Source: Devosiaceae bacterium
Lineage (GTDB): Bacteria > Pseudomonadota > Alphaproteobacteria > Rhizobiales > Devosiaceae
Direction of reading: 5' to 3'
Assembly: GCA_021648375.1 (NCBI GenBank)
Contig: JAKISW010000001.1
Location: forward strand, 62,001-126,000
DNA length: 64,000 bases
The notes beneath the pieces are model-generated. The model was not told the DNA's origin and did no database searches. It saw nothing but the letters and a program-made list of their open reading frames with translations. The position numbers and the translations under genes are program-made. This document shows positions 33,583 to 42,434 of this stretch, in pieces; the stretch's first letter is position 1, and the number at the start of each line of letters is the position of its first letter.

Positions 33583-34149
33583 TTATCCTCGCAGCCTGTG
33601 ATGCAGGATTATAGGCACAGCCAGTTCTTCTTCATCGCTCAGGTGTCGTTCTAAAAAAGCTTCGATAGTTTGTGCCATTTTGTGTACGTTCCCCGCTTCG
33701 TTCCGCGCAGATTTCTCGTCCAGCTGGATAAGTTTGATCGTACGGTTCGCTGATCTGGTAAACTTGTCCAGCACCATATCAAGGGTTTCGTGATCCTTCT
33801 CCAGTACTTTCAAACCAGCATCAAAGCGTGGGTCGGCAGCACTTAGTTCAGGAAAGTAGGAATTATCTTCCCATCCGTGGTGCCCATGCAGATTTCGCAC
33901 CAGTGCATCGCCATAATAGGATAAGCGCGCCGCATAATCATCGGGGTCACGGGATTTATCCAGATAGTTCTCGGTTTCCTTGCGGGTGATTTCACCAAGT
34001 TGCCTGAACATCTGGTGGGCACCCAGCCAGTTTTTTGTGGCCTGCATAAAGGCCGGGTTGGCCTCCCAGCTCTCACGGGGATAATCCTTTAGCAGCAGGT
34101 GCATTTCTTTGGGCATACTTTCGGTACGGATATCAATTTGATCAATCAT
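33583..34149 (-). CDS. Hemerythrin-like (HHE) domain protein
   Basis: Helical-bundle protein with hemerythrin-type His/Glu ligands. Visible ligand candidates are LHGHHGWEDNSYFPEL, VLEKDHETLD and FLERHLSDEEELAVPIILHH. Such proteins bind a di-iron centre and handle oxygen, nitric oxide or iron stress. The start is the ATG at 34149 with AAAGG 7 nt upstream, giving 188 residues; a TTG at 34167 is also open. Upstream a strong palindrome lies 48 nt away. Confidence 0.85.
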   Translation of the reverse strand: MIDQIDIRTESMPKEMHLLLKDYPRESWEANPAFMQATKNWLGAHQMFRQLGEITRKETENYLDKSRDPDDYAARLSYYGDALVRNLHGHHGWEDNSYFPELSAADPRFDAGLKVLEKDHETLDMVLDKFTRSANRTIKLIQLDEKSARNEAGNVHKMAQTIEAFLERHLSDEEELAVPIILHHRLRG

Positions 34150-34196
34150 TTCATTTCCTTTCCCCAAATATATAGGTGCCCAAATACCTAAACGCT

Positions 34197-34213
34197 TGCA
34201 TATCTGATATGCA
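34197..34213. promoter_or_regulatory. Operator-like palindrome before the hemerythrin gene
   Basis: TGCATATC (34197-34204) and GATATGCA (34206-34213) around a single T. The perfect 8-bp arms and ATGCAT core recall the Rrf2-type NsrR operator. It lies 48 nt before the start of the hemerythrin gene. The regulator is not in the window. Confidence 0.55.
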
Positions 34214-34269
34214 TTGATGGCTGGTTGAATTTAACATGTCCTGCCTTTAGGCCTTATTATCAACAGGAT

Positions 34270-34620
34270 TTAGCAGCTTATCTGGATAATCAATATATCC
34301 ATATCTTCTTCACCATCATTGACTAGTCCATGCTCCCCAAAGGGGCGGTTCAAGATCATATCTCCCTTTTTGACCGCAATAGTTTTGCCATTTATTGTCA
34401 TCTTTCCCCGCCCTGCCAGCACTACATACATTTCTTCATTGTTGGCGTGTTTATGAATGCCAATGCTGGAATCAGGTGGAATCACAACCCTGTCGAAAAA
34501 ATCAATATTGCTTTTGAAATCTGATTTTTTCCAGATTTCAATTAAATCAAATGGCCCTTTGCCTCCGTGAGAATTATTTAAAGATTTTACCTCAGCGTTT
34601 AGAAAGTTTCTTATTGTCAA
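34270..34620 (-). CDS. Small cupin-domain protein
   Basis: 116-residue single cupin domain. The metal-binding first motif is GIHKHANNEEMYVVLAGRG and the second motif is PFGEHGLVN, with His and Glu in the usual places. No other domain is present. The start is TTG 34620. The substrate cannot be told. It is upstream of the hemerythrin gene on the same strand, separated by 120 nt. Confidence 0.82.
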   Translation of the reverse strand: MTIRNFLNAEVKSLNNSHGGKGPFDLIEIWKKSDFKSNIDFFDRVVIPPDSSIGIHKHANNEEMYVVLAGRGKMTINGKTIAVKKGDMILNRPFGEHGLVNDGEEDMDILIIQISC

Positions 34621-34658
34621 TTTGCCTGTCCATGATTTGATCTGGTGATTTTACACGC

Positions 34659-34687
34659 TTGACCAATTATGACAGCGAAACTAGGTT
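34659..34687 (+). promoter_or_regulatory. Candidate promoter of glyQ
   Basis: TTGACC (34659-34664) and TAGGTT (34682-34687) separated by 17 nt, 52 nt before the glyQ start. The -10 is only a partial match. Confidence 0.35.
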
Positions 34688-34738
34688 CGCAGCAAGTTTA
34701 TATGCTGTCTCAATTTATTTTTTTAAGCAGGCCCCAAA

Positions 34739-35680
34739 ATGAATAAAAACCTCTCCCCCCATATGGACCCAAAGAATTCGTTTCAGGGTTTGATATTGAT
34801 CCTGCAACAATATTGGGCCGATCAGGGGTGCACTATTTTGCAGCCCTATGACATGCAGATGGGGGCCGGAACTTCTCATGTGGCCACCACCCTGCGCGCC
34901 CTTGGCCCAAGACCATGGAATGCGGCCTATGTGCAACCATCCAGACGGCCCACCGATGGCCGCTATGGGGAGAACCCAAATCGCTTGCAGCACTATTATC
35001 AGTTTCAGGTAATCCTCAAACCTTCTCCCCCCGATATTCAGGACCTTTACCTAAAGTCCCTTTATGCGATCGGCATTGATCCTGATCTGCATGATTTGCG
35101 CTTTGTTGAAGATGATTGGGAGAACCCGACACTTGGTGCATGGGGGCTTGGCTGGGAGGTTTGGTGTGACGGAATGGAAGTTTCTCAGTTTACCTATTTT
35201 CAACAGGTGGCAGGTTTTGAATGCAAACCCGTAGCAGGTGAGATCACCTATGGGCTTGAGCGCTTGGCCATGTATATCCAGAATGTCGAGAATGTTTATG
35301 ACCTGAATTATAATGGTCGACAGGGTGATGAAAAGGTCACCTATGGCGATGTGTTTTTACAAAACGAGCAGCAATCTTCGCGCTATAATTTTGATATCGC
35401 CAATACTGAAATTCTCGTCCGTCATTTTGACGATGCAGAGATTGAATGTCAGGCAATTTTAGCCGCATCAGTTGATATAGATAGTGATGCGGTAAAATCC
35501 GGCAGCCAGATTATGGCAATTCCCGCCTATGAGCAGGTGTTAAAGGCCGGGCATTTATTCAATATGCTCGATGCCCGTGGAGTGATTTCGGTTACTGAAC
35601 GCCAGAGTTATATTTTACGTATTCGTGAAATGTCAAAAGCCTGCGGTGGTGCATGGCTGGAAGCCATTGACGCTGCGTAA
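34739..35680 (+). CDS. glyQ: Glycine-tRNA ligase alpha subunit
   Basis: Alpha subunit of the tetrameric bacterial glycyl-tRNA synthetase; it carries the class II catalytic core. Marks include [41 protein letters not shown] and [25 protein letters not shown]. The length of 313 residues is typical. The beta subunit (glyS) is 1 kb away on the other strand. The stop codon and last 8 codons lie inside a 28-bp tandem duplication. Confidence 0.96.
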   Translation: MNKNLSPHMDPKNSFQGLILILQQYWADQGCTILQPYDMQMGAGTSHVATTLRALGPRPWNAAYVQPSRRPTDGRYGENPNRLQHYYQFQVILKPSPPDIQDLYLKSLYAIGIDPDLHDLRFVEDDWENPTLGAWGLGWEVWCDGMEVSQFTYFQQVAGFECKPVAGEITYGLERLAMYIQNVENVYDLNYNGRQGDEKVTYGDVFLQNEQQSSRYNFDIANTEILVRHFDDAEIECQAILAASVDIDSDAVKSGSQIMAIPAYEQVLKAGHLFNMLDARGVISVTERQSYILRIREMSKACGGAWLEAIDAA

Positions 35681-35736
35681 AAGGCTGGAAGCCATTGACG
35701 CTGCGTAAAAGGCTTAAGGCTATTGGCGCTCTTTAG
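35655..35736. repeat. 28-bp tandem duplication at the 3' end of glyQ
   Basis: Two perfect copies of a 28-bp unit beginning GGCTGGAAGCCATTGACGCT: 35655-35682 and 35683-35710. A third, degenerate copy starts at 35711 (GGCTTAAGGCTATTGGCGCT). The first copy contains the last codons and stop of glyQ; the others are non-coding. This looks like recent slippage duplication. Confidence 0.9.
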
Positions 35737-35944
35737 GTGTCTGTCACACGCGAATTCAGCCCTCAAATTTGTGAGTCAATGACTTGTTGTCACTAGGGTT
35801 AGCACTTGGTTAAAACTTCAAAGTTACAGTCCCGCCATTGAGTAGACGCATGCAAAAGCTGATTTGGGTGCGTTTTCGCCAATCACATTAAACGATTGGC
35901 GGATAAACCTGCGGGCCTGTTGCCCCTTAGTGCGAGTTTGTAAA

Positions 35945-36664
35945 ATGAGTAACGAAGTAAAAATTTCCAGAAGATTGTTTTCTGTCGGTGCGGTTTCTCT
36001 TTCCGCGCTTACCCTTGCCGGTTGTGTGCGTCCGCCCGCACGCAGACCAGTGGCGCAAATTTTACCTGCCGGGTCGCCCTATGCTTCCCAATATGCCCCA
36101 AATTCAGAAAACGCCCGCCGGGTTGCAATGATGTATGGCCCCGTTCCTGATGAGCAGTTTCCTGTTCCCGCAGTTAATCTTCAACATATTTCCCCGGCAT
36201 TTTATCGGGCAAGAGTCCAATATCAAACCAACGAACCGGTTGGCGCAATTATTGTAAACACCAAAACTTTTTATACCTATCTGGTTGAAGAAAATGGCAT
36301 GGCCATGCGCTATGGTGTTGGATTGGGCAGGGCCGGATTTGCCTGGTCGGGGCGTGCCACTATGACCTGGAAGCGCAAATGGCCAAAATGGACTCCGCCG
36401 GCAAATATGATCAAGCGTCAGCCAGAGCTTGAAATCTATAGCGCTGCCAATGGCGGCATGGCTCCCGGGCTGGATAATCCCCTTGGTGCGCGGGCGCTTT
36501 ATATCTTTAAGAACGGGCGCGATACGCTTTATCGCCTGCACGGAACGGGCGATGCTTGGTCAATCGGGCGTGCTGTTTCTTCCGGCTGCGTAAGGTTTCT
36601 AAATCAGGATATCATTGATCTTTATGATCGGGTAAAAGACGGTGCGCCAATTTTGGTTGTTTGA
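35945..36664 (+). CDS. L,D-transpeptidase, Tat/lipoprotein signal
   Basis: YkuD-type L,D-transpeptidase that cross-links or modifies peptidoglycan in the periplasm. The catalytic motif is HGTGDAWSIGRAVSSGCVRF, with the Cys in SSGCVR. The start at 35945 gives a 239-residue protein with RR and a lipobox (ALTLAGC), a lipoprotein signal. An in-frame start at 35864 lacks that logic. It lies between glyQ and glyS, a position typical of Rhizobiales. It may be outer-membrane anchored. Confidence 0.92.
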   Translation: MSNEVKISRRLFSVGAVSLSALTLAGCVRPPARRPVAQILPAGSPYASQYAPNSENARRVAMMYGPVPDEQFPVPAVNLQHISPAFYRARVQYQTNEPVGAIIVNTKTFYTYLVEENGMAMRYGVGLGRAGFAWSGRATMTWKRKWPKWTPPANMIKRQPELEIYSAANGGMAPGLDNPLGARALYIFKNGRDTLYRLHGTGDAWSIGRAVSSGCVRFLNQDIIDLYDRVKDGAPILVV

Positions 36665-36680
36665 ATTTAAATCTACCAAT

Positions 36681-36711
36681 TCCGGCTGAGCGTTATTGTG
36701 CTTCAGCCGGA
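36681..36711. terminator. Terminator between the L,D-transpeptidase and glyS
   Basis: TCCGGCTGA (36681-36689) pairs with TCAGCCGGA (36703-36711), a 9-bp stem, flanked by A/T on both sides. The right arm includes the glyS stop (36705-36703). It suits a shared terminator for convergent genes. Confidence 0.72.
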
Positions 36712-38730
36712 AATTTTGGAAAAATCCGCCACCAGATGCATTGTATTGCGCAATTTGGCCAACAGGTTCAGGCGATTTTGGCGGATGTTTTTATCCTCGT
36801 CATTGACCATCACATGCTCAAAAAAGGCATCGATTGGCGCTCTTAACGAGGCAAGCGCCAGCACTGCTTCCCCATATTGATTTTCATTAATCAGGACAGC
36901 TGTTTTTTCGCCGGTAGTTTCGATAGCTTCAGCCAGCTCAAGTTCTTCTTCTTTGCTCAGCAGGCTTTTTTCAACTTCACCGCTAAAAATTGCCTTGCCC
37001 TTTTTTTCTTCTGCACCAAGAATATTTGTGCCGCGTCGATACCCCGCTAAAAGACTTTGCCCATCAGGAGTTTTAAGCAGCGCTGAGAGGGCATTGACCC
37101 TATTGCTGATTTCCAGCAAATCCGAACTGTTTTTATCAATTACCGCATCCACCAGACCATGGGCGGCCCCCTGATCGCGCAGGGAAACTTTTAAGCGATC
37201 ATGGAAAAATTTCAACAGATCCGGCTCAACCTGCAATTTGAAACTTATATTATTTTCCAGCAGTAGCCGGATAACTCCAAGCGCTGCCCGACGCAGGGCA
37301 AACGGATCTCTGGAGCCGGTGGGCTTTTCATTGATGGCCCAAAAACTGCTCAAAATATCCAGTTTGTCCGCCATCGCCAAGGCAATGCTGACCGGGTGAT
37401 CGGGAACAATATCACTTGGACCAACCGGTTTATAATGATTTTTAATGGCGTCAGCAATTTGAGGTTTTTCCCCTTGCGCCAGAGCGTAATAGCTACCCAT
37501 TAACCCTTGCAGTTCAGGGAATTCATTGACCATCTGGGTTAAAAGATCGCTCTTGGCCAACAGCGCTGCCCGTATTGTATCGTTCACATCGGCGCCAATT
37601 TTTATGGCGATATCCTGAGCCATTGTGACCAGGCGCTCCACCCGTTGCCTTTGGGTTCCCAGTTTTTTATGAAATACAACTTTGTCTAGTTTTTCTACCA
37701 GATCAACAAGCGGGGTCGCCAGATCATTTTGATAGAAAAACATAGCATCTGAAAGTCTGGCACCAATCACCCGCTCATTACCCCCGACTATGACTTTACC
37801 CCCGTCACTGGCTTTAATGTTTGCCACCATGATAAATTTATTGGTCAGCCTGCCGGTTGAGTTGTCACGCAGGCAAAAGCATTTTTGATGGTTTTTAATG
37901 GTGCCGATGATGGTTTCCTGGGGCAATTGCAAAAATTCTTCAGGGAAATTCCCCATCATAACCACGGGCCATTCAACCAAACCGCTAACCTCTTCAAGCA
38001 GGCCCGGATCAGCCACCAGCTCAAGCCCTTGGGCAAATGCCAGGTTTTGCGCGTCGGTTTTTATTATTTCAATCCTGCGATCCTGATCCAAAACCACCTT
38101 TGCGTTTTCAAGCTCTTGAGCATAATCGTCAAATCTTTTTGCAACAAACGGGGCAGGGGCCATAAATCGGTGACCAAAGCTGGTTTGGGATGATTTTATA
38201 TCACCGATTTCAAATTCGATAAGTTCGGGATCTTCATTTGCTGTGCCAAAACTTGCCAGAATTGATCGGATCGGGCGCACCCAACTGGTATTTCCTGCTC
38301 CCCACTTCATCGGTTTTCCCCAGGAAAACCCATGGATGATTTCCGGCAGAATTCTGGCTAGAATCTTTGTCGCCAGTTCGCCTTTTTTTTCAGTTATTGC
38401 CACGTAAAAATCGCCCTTTTTAGGATCGGTTTTTATTTGGGCTTCATCAATGCTGTTTAGGCCCGCGCCTCGCAAAAATCCGGCAATTGCCTGTTCGGGT
38501 GCACTGGTTTTGGGGCCCTTGCGCTCTTCCTTTTTATCCGGTGAGCTAGAGGGAATATCACCAACTGAAACCACCAATCTACGCGGGGTGACAAAAGCGG
38601 CGGCAGATCCATAGGTCAATCCGCTTTCAATTAATGCTCCTGTTACAGCTTTTTTGAGGTTTTGGGCTGCTGCGCGTTGCAATCGCGCTGGAATTTCTTC
38701 ACAAAATATTTCAAACAATAGTTCAGGCAT
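36703..38730 (-). CDS. glyS: Glycine-tRNA ligase beta subunit
   Basis: Beta subunit of glycyl-tRNA synthetase, needed for tRNA binding. It starts MPELLFEIFCEEIPARLQ, typical of the family. KWGAGNTSWVRPIRSIL, QETIIGTIKNHQKCF and RDPFALRRAALGVIRLL follow. The length of 675 residues is slightly below the usual 690-700. It is on the minus strand while glyQ is on the plus strand; in most relatives both point the same way. Its upstream region carries three direct repeats. Confidence 0.96.
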   Translation of the reverse strand: MPELLFEIFCEEIPARLQRAAAQNLKKAVTGALIESGLTYGSAAAFVTPRRLVVSVGDIPSSSPDKKEERKGPKTSAPEQAIAGFLRGAGLNSIDEAQIKTDPKKGDFYVAITEKKGELATKILARILPEIIHGFSWGKPMKWGAGNTSWVRPIRSILASFGTANEDPELIEFEIGDIKSSQTSFGHRFMAPAPFVAKRFDDYAQELENAKVVLDQDRRIEIIKTDAQNLAFAQGLELVADPGLLEEVSGLVEWPVVMMGNFPEEFLQLPQETIIGTIKNHQKCFCLRDNSTGRLTNKFIMVANIKASDGGKVIVGGNERVIGARLSDAMFFYQNDLATPLVDLVEKLDKVVFHKKLGTQRQRVERLVTMAQDIAIKIGADVNDTIRAALLAKSDLLTQMVNEFPELQGLMGSYYALAQGEKPQIADAIKNHYKPVGPSDIVPDHPVSIALAMADKLDILSSFWAINEKPTGSRDPFALRRAALGVIRLLLENNISFKLQVEPDLLKFFHDRLKVSLRDQGAAHGLVDAVIDKNSSDLLEISNRVNALSALLKTPDGQSLLAGYRRGTNILGAEEKKGKAIFSGEVEKSLLSKEEELELAEAIETTGEKTAVLINENQYGEAVLALASLRAPIDAFFEHVMVNDEDKNIRQNRLNLLAKLRNTMHLVADFSKISG

Positions 38731-38772
38731 GGCAAAATTCGCGCTGTTAAATTAATCGGGCGGGTGCAAGGT

Positions 38773-38809
38773 TGGTCATACTGGTGTGGTCATACGAAAT
38801 TGGTCGTAT
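38773..38809. repeat. Three 9-bp direct repeats with 14-bp period
   Basis: TGGTCATAC at 38773 and 38787 and TGGTCGTAT at 38801, each beginning exactly 14 bp after the last. They lie in the divergent gap between glyS and the HugZ-like gene. The middle copy with its next bases reads TGGTCATACGA, matching the GntR/FadR-type operator pattern TNGTNNNACNA. The regulator is unknown. Confidence 0.65.
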
Positions 38810-38880
38810 CAAGTGATTTTGCAAGACTTTATGTGATTTCAATAATTATTAAAACCAATATCCGGAGTTGAGCTAAAATA

Positions 38881-39357
38881 GTGTCCAATAAACTTCATCA
38901 AACCGTAGCCGAAAAGATTATAAATGAAGTTCATCAGCTTCTTAGCGATAGCATTCATACTTCCCTTGCAGTGTTTAATCCGGATGGTCAATATCCCTCC
39001 GTTTCTCGGGTCAGCATGGCAATTGCCAACAATTCCAACCCGGTCATTCTCACCTCGGCGCTCTCGCCGCACACAAAAGCACTAAAGGAAAATGCAAACT
39101 GCTCATTATTGATCGGCAACATTGCTGATGGCGATCCGATGGCCCAATCCCGGATAACGCTATTTTGTCGGGCGTTTGCAGTGGAAGACAATGATCGGGA
39201 AAAAACCAGAGCTGACTTTCTTGAACGCAATCCCAAGGCGATAAATTATATTGACCTGCCTGACTTTGCGTTTTGGAATTTAAGGGTTGAGCGAGCAACT
39301 TATATTGCAGGTTTTGGCAGGGCTTACCATATTTCGGGCCAGCAATTATTTGGTTGA
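38881..39357 (+). CDS. HugZ/pyridoxamine-phosphate-oxidase-fold protein
   Basis: Split-barrel flavin/heme protein of the pyridoxamine 5'-phosphate oxidase-like group; relatives include the heme-degrading HugZ. Marks are HTSLAVFNPDGQYPSVSRVSMA, SALSPHTKALKENANCSLLIG and the C-terminal YIAGFGRAYHI. The length of 158 residues suits the single-domain form. The start is GTG 38881, with GGAG 12 nt before it. The three direct repeats lie about 75-110 nt upstream. Whether it binds FMN, heme or both cannot be told. Confidence 0.85.
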   Translation: MSNKLHQTVAEKIINEVHQLLSDSIHTSLAVFNPDGQYPSVSRVSMAIANNSNPVILTSALSPHTKALKENANCSLLIGNIADGDPMAQSRITLFCRAFAVEDNDREKTRADFLERNPKAINYIDLPDFAFWNLRVERATYIAGFGRAYHISGQQLFG

Positions 39358-39380
39358 TTGGCTTAACAAAATTCTAAAAA

Positions 39381-41279
39381 TTACCAGCCGCCACCGCCAC
39401 CACCACCACCGCCGCCGCCGGAAGATCCGCCCCCGCCACCACCTGACGAAGAAGAGGATGATGGTTGGGCCGATATCATGGCAGCACTCATGCCGGTTGC
39501 AATTGAGGCAACACTTTTGCTCAAATCATTGGAACTGAAACCTGAGCCGCTATACCAGTTAGGTCTGTAGCCACCGCGTGTTTCTTCAATTGCATGGCGC
39601 GAAAATTCCCCCTCAAGGCGGTTTGCCCATGGTTTTTCCACCCCAAGGGCAATGGCATAGGGAAGTATTTCCTCAAAGCGTTCGATGGTGAAATCAGGCT
39701 CGCCATTGAAATTGAGACGGTTTTCTTCAGCTGTTTCAAGATACATTTTAAAACCATCGATTTGATCCATGATCTTGCGTCCATGCACAGTGGGCGCGCG
39801 CATCAAAAAGATAAACAATGCATTGATCAGACCAATCGAAATAGTGGCAATCAAAGGCATATCCAACTGCATAGAGGAAAATAGCGAGGCCATGCCACCC
39901 GCCATATTTATGCCCACAATGCTAAACCAGGAGATTACCACTACCTTGCCCACAATGCCGGCCCCGCCAATACTGGAAAATGCAATCGTCAACACAATCA
40001 GTCCAATACTAGCTGACAGAATCATAAGACCCTGAGCGGGAGCCAGAATTCCACCAATGATCATGGCAAACACAACAAGAATCGAAAGGGCAATTCCTAT
40101 TCCTGAATAGATAAAATTATTGAAAAAGTAGGCATTCTGGTTTTCCGAAATGATGGCCCTGATAAATTTTCCTTTATTGGAATTTATACTTTTGCCGCTG
40201 GATTTGGAGACTTTCAGTGTTTTCTTTTTTTCCAGATAGCGCTCGATAACAGCCTCTCCGCGCGGCAAATTCTGCGCGCTTTGCTGCAAATGTGTAATAT
40301 TGATTTTCTTCTTCTGATCTTTTTCAATCGTCACCAATCCACGAGTGGCCAAAGAAACAAGTGCTGCGGAATAGGCCGTCCACCCGCTTTTTTTCCAGCC
40401 CATATAGTGAATAAAATGGGAGAGTGCGGGGGAGAAGCCTTCGGGAGGGGCAAACAGGGGAATAATCGTTCCCTTTTTGGGGTCACGCCCCACTGTGTTC
40501 CAGGCAAAATAAAAATAAAATAATATCAGCAATACCGCCAAAAGGGGAAAGATGGTTTTGCGATTGTCAGACAGAAAATATAGCAGTTTTTGCATGCCCT
40601 CTGGCTCAGCCATCGCCCCCTTTTCAAACAAAACGGCAACGCTCATTCCCTCGCGCTGCAAAAAAGAACGAGTGGCGCGAAATATTGCAACATTGTCTGA
40701 AATCTGTGTGAATTTCACGGCAGTTTCGGTTGATCCCTGTACCCCGGTATAGGCGGCCAACTCAGTTATTACCGCCCCTTCAGGCAACGTCACCTGTGCC
40801 ACAGCACTTTCGATGGGGAAGCTCCAGAAATTCCCTGTGGCATTCCAGTACAGCTCGTCATAGGTGTCGAAATAGCGGGCCATGCGAGTCATGGTATAGC
40901 GAATGGTGTAGGTGAACGTCTGATAGGGGAGAAAAACGCTGGATTCTCCCACATAAATGCGGGTGCCGCCATCAATGGAGGATGTGAAATATGGCTCGTC
41001 TTTACCATCCCGCTGAATGGAAATGACACTCAAAACTGATTGAATGATCGAGCCGTCATCGTTGATCAGAGTGGTTGGGATATCCCTGAATATTCCGCGT
41101 TTAATTTGTTTTCCCTCTGCATTGACCCTGATGGTTTCGGTAACATCCACAGTTCCATCGTCAAGCAATGTAATGTTGGAAGAAAAGGATTTTATCACCT
41201 CCTGGGCATTTGCAGCCGGAACCAGTGCAAAAAATGCCAGAAGTAAAATAAAAATTATCCTCAGGAATTTGATTTTCAT
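39381..41279 (-). CDS. DUF2207 membrane protein with Gly-rich C-terminus
   Basis: 632-residue protein. It has a signal peptide (ILLLAFFALVPAANAQ), an N-terminal extracellular DUF2207 domain (KSFSSNITLLDDGTVDVTETIRVNAEGKQI), about four hydrophobic helices in the middle and a soluble region. The end is a run of Ser and Gly finishing GGGGGGW, typical of this family. DUF2207 genes often sit next to lemA, as here (49 nt). Function unknown; a role in membrane or envelope stress has been suggested for LemA pairs. The poly-Gly run is coded by a GCC/ACC repeat at 39385-39440. Confidence 0.85.
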   Translation of the reverse strand: MKIKFLRIIFILLLAFFALVPAANAQEVIKSFSSNITLLDDGTVDVTETIRVNAEGKQIKRGIFRDIPTTLINDDGSIIQSVLSVISIQRDGKDEPYFTSSIDGGTRIYVGESSVFLPYQTFTYTIRYTMTRMARYFDTYDELYWNATGNFWSFPIESAVAQVTLPEGAVITELAAYTGVQGSTETAVKFTQISDNVAIFRATRSFLQREGMSVAVLFEKGAMAEPEGMQKLLYFLSDNRKTIFPLLAVLLILFYFYFAWNTVGRDPKKGTIIPLFAPPEGFSPALSHFIHYMGWKKSGWTAYSAALVSLATRGLVTIEKDQKKKINITHLQQSAQNLPRGEAVIERYLEKKKTLKVSKSSGKSINSNKGKFIRAIISENQNAYFFNNFIYSGIGIALSILVVFAMIIGGILAPAQGLMILSASIGLIVLTIAFSSIGGAGIVGKVVVISWFSIVGINMAGGMASLFSSMQLDMPLIATISIGLINALFIFLMRAPTVHGRKIMDQIDGFKMYLETAEENRLNFNGEPDFTIERFEEILPYAIALGVEKPWANRLEGEFSRHAIEETRGGYRPNWYSGSGFSSNDLSKSVASIATGMSAAMISAQPSSSSSSGGGGGGSSGGGGGGGGGGGW

Positions 41280-41328
41280 TGGATATTTCCCCCAAAATAC
41301 TTCCGCTAGGTAAAATCAAGCTATGAAA

Positions 41329-41892
41329 TCAGCTGAAATCCACTTTGGGAACTTCCCGGTCGGCCTCGTTTTCCAGTTCAAAGTATTCTGCCGTGACAAA
41401 TTGAAACTGATTGGCCACCAGATTTGAAGGAAAGGATTCCACCGCCACATTCATGTTGCGCACCGCCCCGTTATAATAGCGTCGCGCCATCTGAATTTCA
41501 TCTTCCACATTGCGCAAACTATCCTGAAATTCCAGAAAAACACTGTTAGCTTTGAGGTCTGGATAGCTCTCCGCTACCGCCATCAGCTTTCCAAGTGCGC
41601 CCGAAAGCATTGCTTCCAATGGGCCGCGCTCCGCAGGTGTTGCCCCGCCAGCGCCCTGCACGGCGGTGCGCGCTTCCGTTACTGCTTGAAGGGTGTCTTT
41701 TTCGTGCCCCATATAGGCTTTGACGGTTTCCAGCATGTTTGGGATTAGATTAGAGCGCCGTTTTAACTGTACATCAATCCCCGACCATCCCTCTTCCACC
41801 AATTGGCGATTAGTTACCAGCTTGTTGTAAATGATGATGCCAAAGACAATGGCAACAAGACCGAGCAACGCGATAATAAGAAAAATATCCAT
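41329..41892 (-). CDS. LemA family protein
   Basis: 187-residue membrane-anchored protein. One N-terminal helix (IFLIIALLGLVAIVFGIIIYNKL) is followed by VEEGWSGIDVQLKRRSNLIPNMLETVKAYMGHEKDTL, the LemA signature, then long alpha helices. It is likely a bundle exposed outside the membrane. It is upstream of the DUF2207 gene and probably co-transcribed. Function is not established. Confidence 0.92.
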   Translation of the reverse strand: MDIFLIIALLGLVAIVFGIIIYNKLVTNRQLVEEGWSGIDVQLKRRSNLIPNMLETVKAYMGHEKDTLQAVTEARTAVQGAGGATPAERGPLEAMLSGALGKLMAVAESYPDLKANSVFLEFQDSLRNVEDEIQMARRYYNGAVRNMNVAVESFPSNLVANQFQFVTAEYFELENEADREVPKVDFS

Positions 41893-41981
41893 AAATCTTT
41901 AAGTCCCTGAATTCAGATCTGTTTAAAGTTTTAAAAATCTAACCCGATTCATGAATTATTGCCAATCTGGTGCTGACAATC

Positions 41982-42434
41982 TTAAATGGTTCCATTTTTT
42001 TTGAATGGCTCCATGCCTTCGCGCGCCAACTCGTCCGCCATCTCGTTATATTCGTTGCCTGCATGGCCCTTTACCCAGTGCCAGCTTATTTTGTGGCGCT
42101 GAACGGCTTTATCCAGTTCCTGCCATAGTTCTGCATTTTTTACCGGTTTTTTTGCGGCGGTTTTCCAGCCGTTTTTTTTCCAGTTTAATATCCAGCTCGT
42201 AAGGCCGTCTTTTACATATTTTGAATCCGTATAAAGATCGATTTCACAAGGCCGCTTTAGATAGTTGAGAGCCTCGATGGCCCCCCTCAATTCCATACGG
42301 TTATTGGTGGTTTCTTTTTCTCCACCACTAAGGGATTTGATGCGATTTCCATAAATTAAAACCGCCCCCCAGCCTCCCGGACCCGGATTGCCCGAGCAGG
42401 ACCCGTCCGTATAAATTTTTACCCTGTTAGTCAT
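41982..42434 (-). CDS. rnhA: Ribonuclease HI
   Basis: Removes RNA from RNA-DNA hybrids. Active-site patterns: [17 protein letters not shown] (first Asp), [17 protein letters not shown] (Glu), [16 protein letters not shown] (Asp) and [19 protein letters not shown] (last Asp). The start at 42434 overlaps the ispH stop by 8 nt, so it is translationally coupled. The upstream frame to 42464 is not family-like. The length is 150 residues. In many relatives thrB lies between ispH and rnhA; it is not here. Confidence 0.95.
   Translation of the reverse strand: MTNRVKIYTDGSCSGNPGPGGWGAVLIYGNRIKSLSGGEKETTNNRMELRGAIEALNYLKRPCEIDLYTDSKYVKDGLTSWILNWKKNGWKTAAKKPVKNAELWQELDKAVQRHKISWHWVKGHAGNEYNEMADELAREGMEPFKKNGTI

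Noticed and set aside
36104..36541. 145-codon minus-strand frame
   Set aside because: Antisense to the L,D-transpeptidase.
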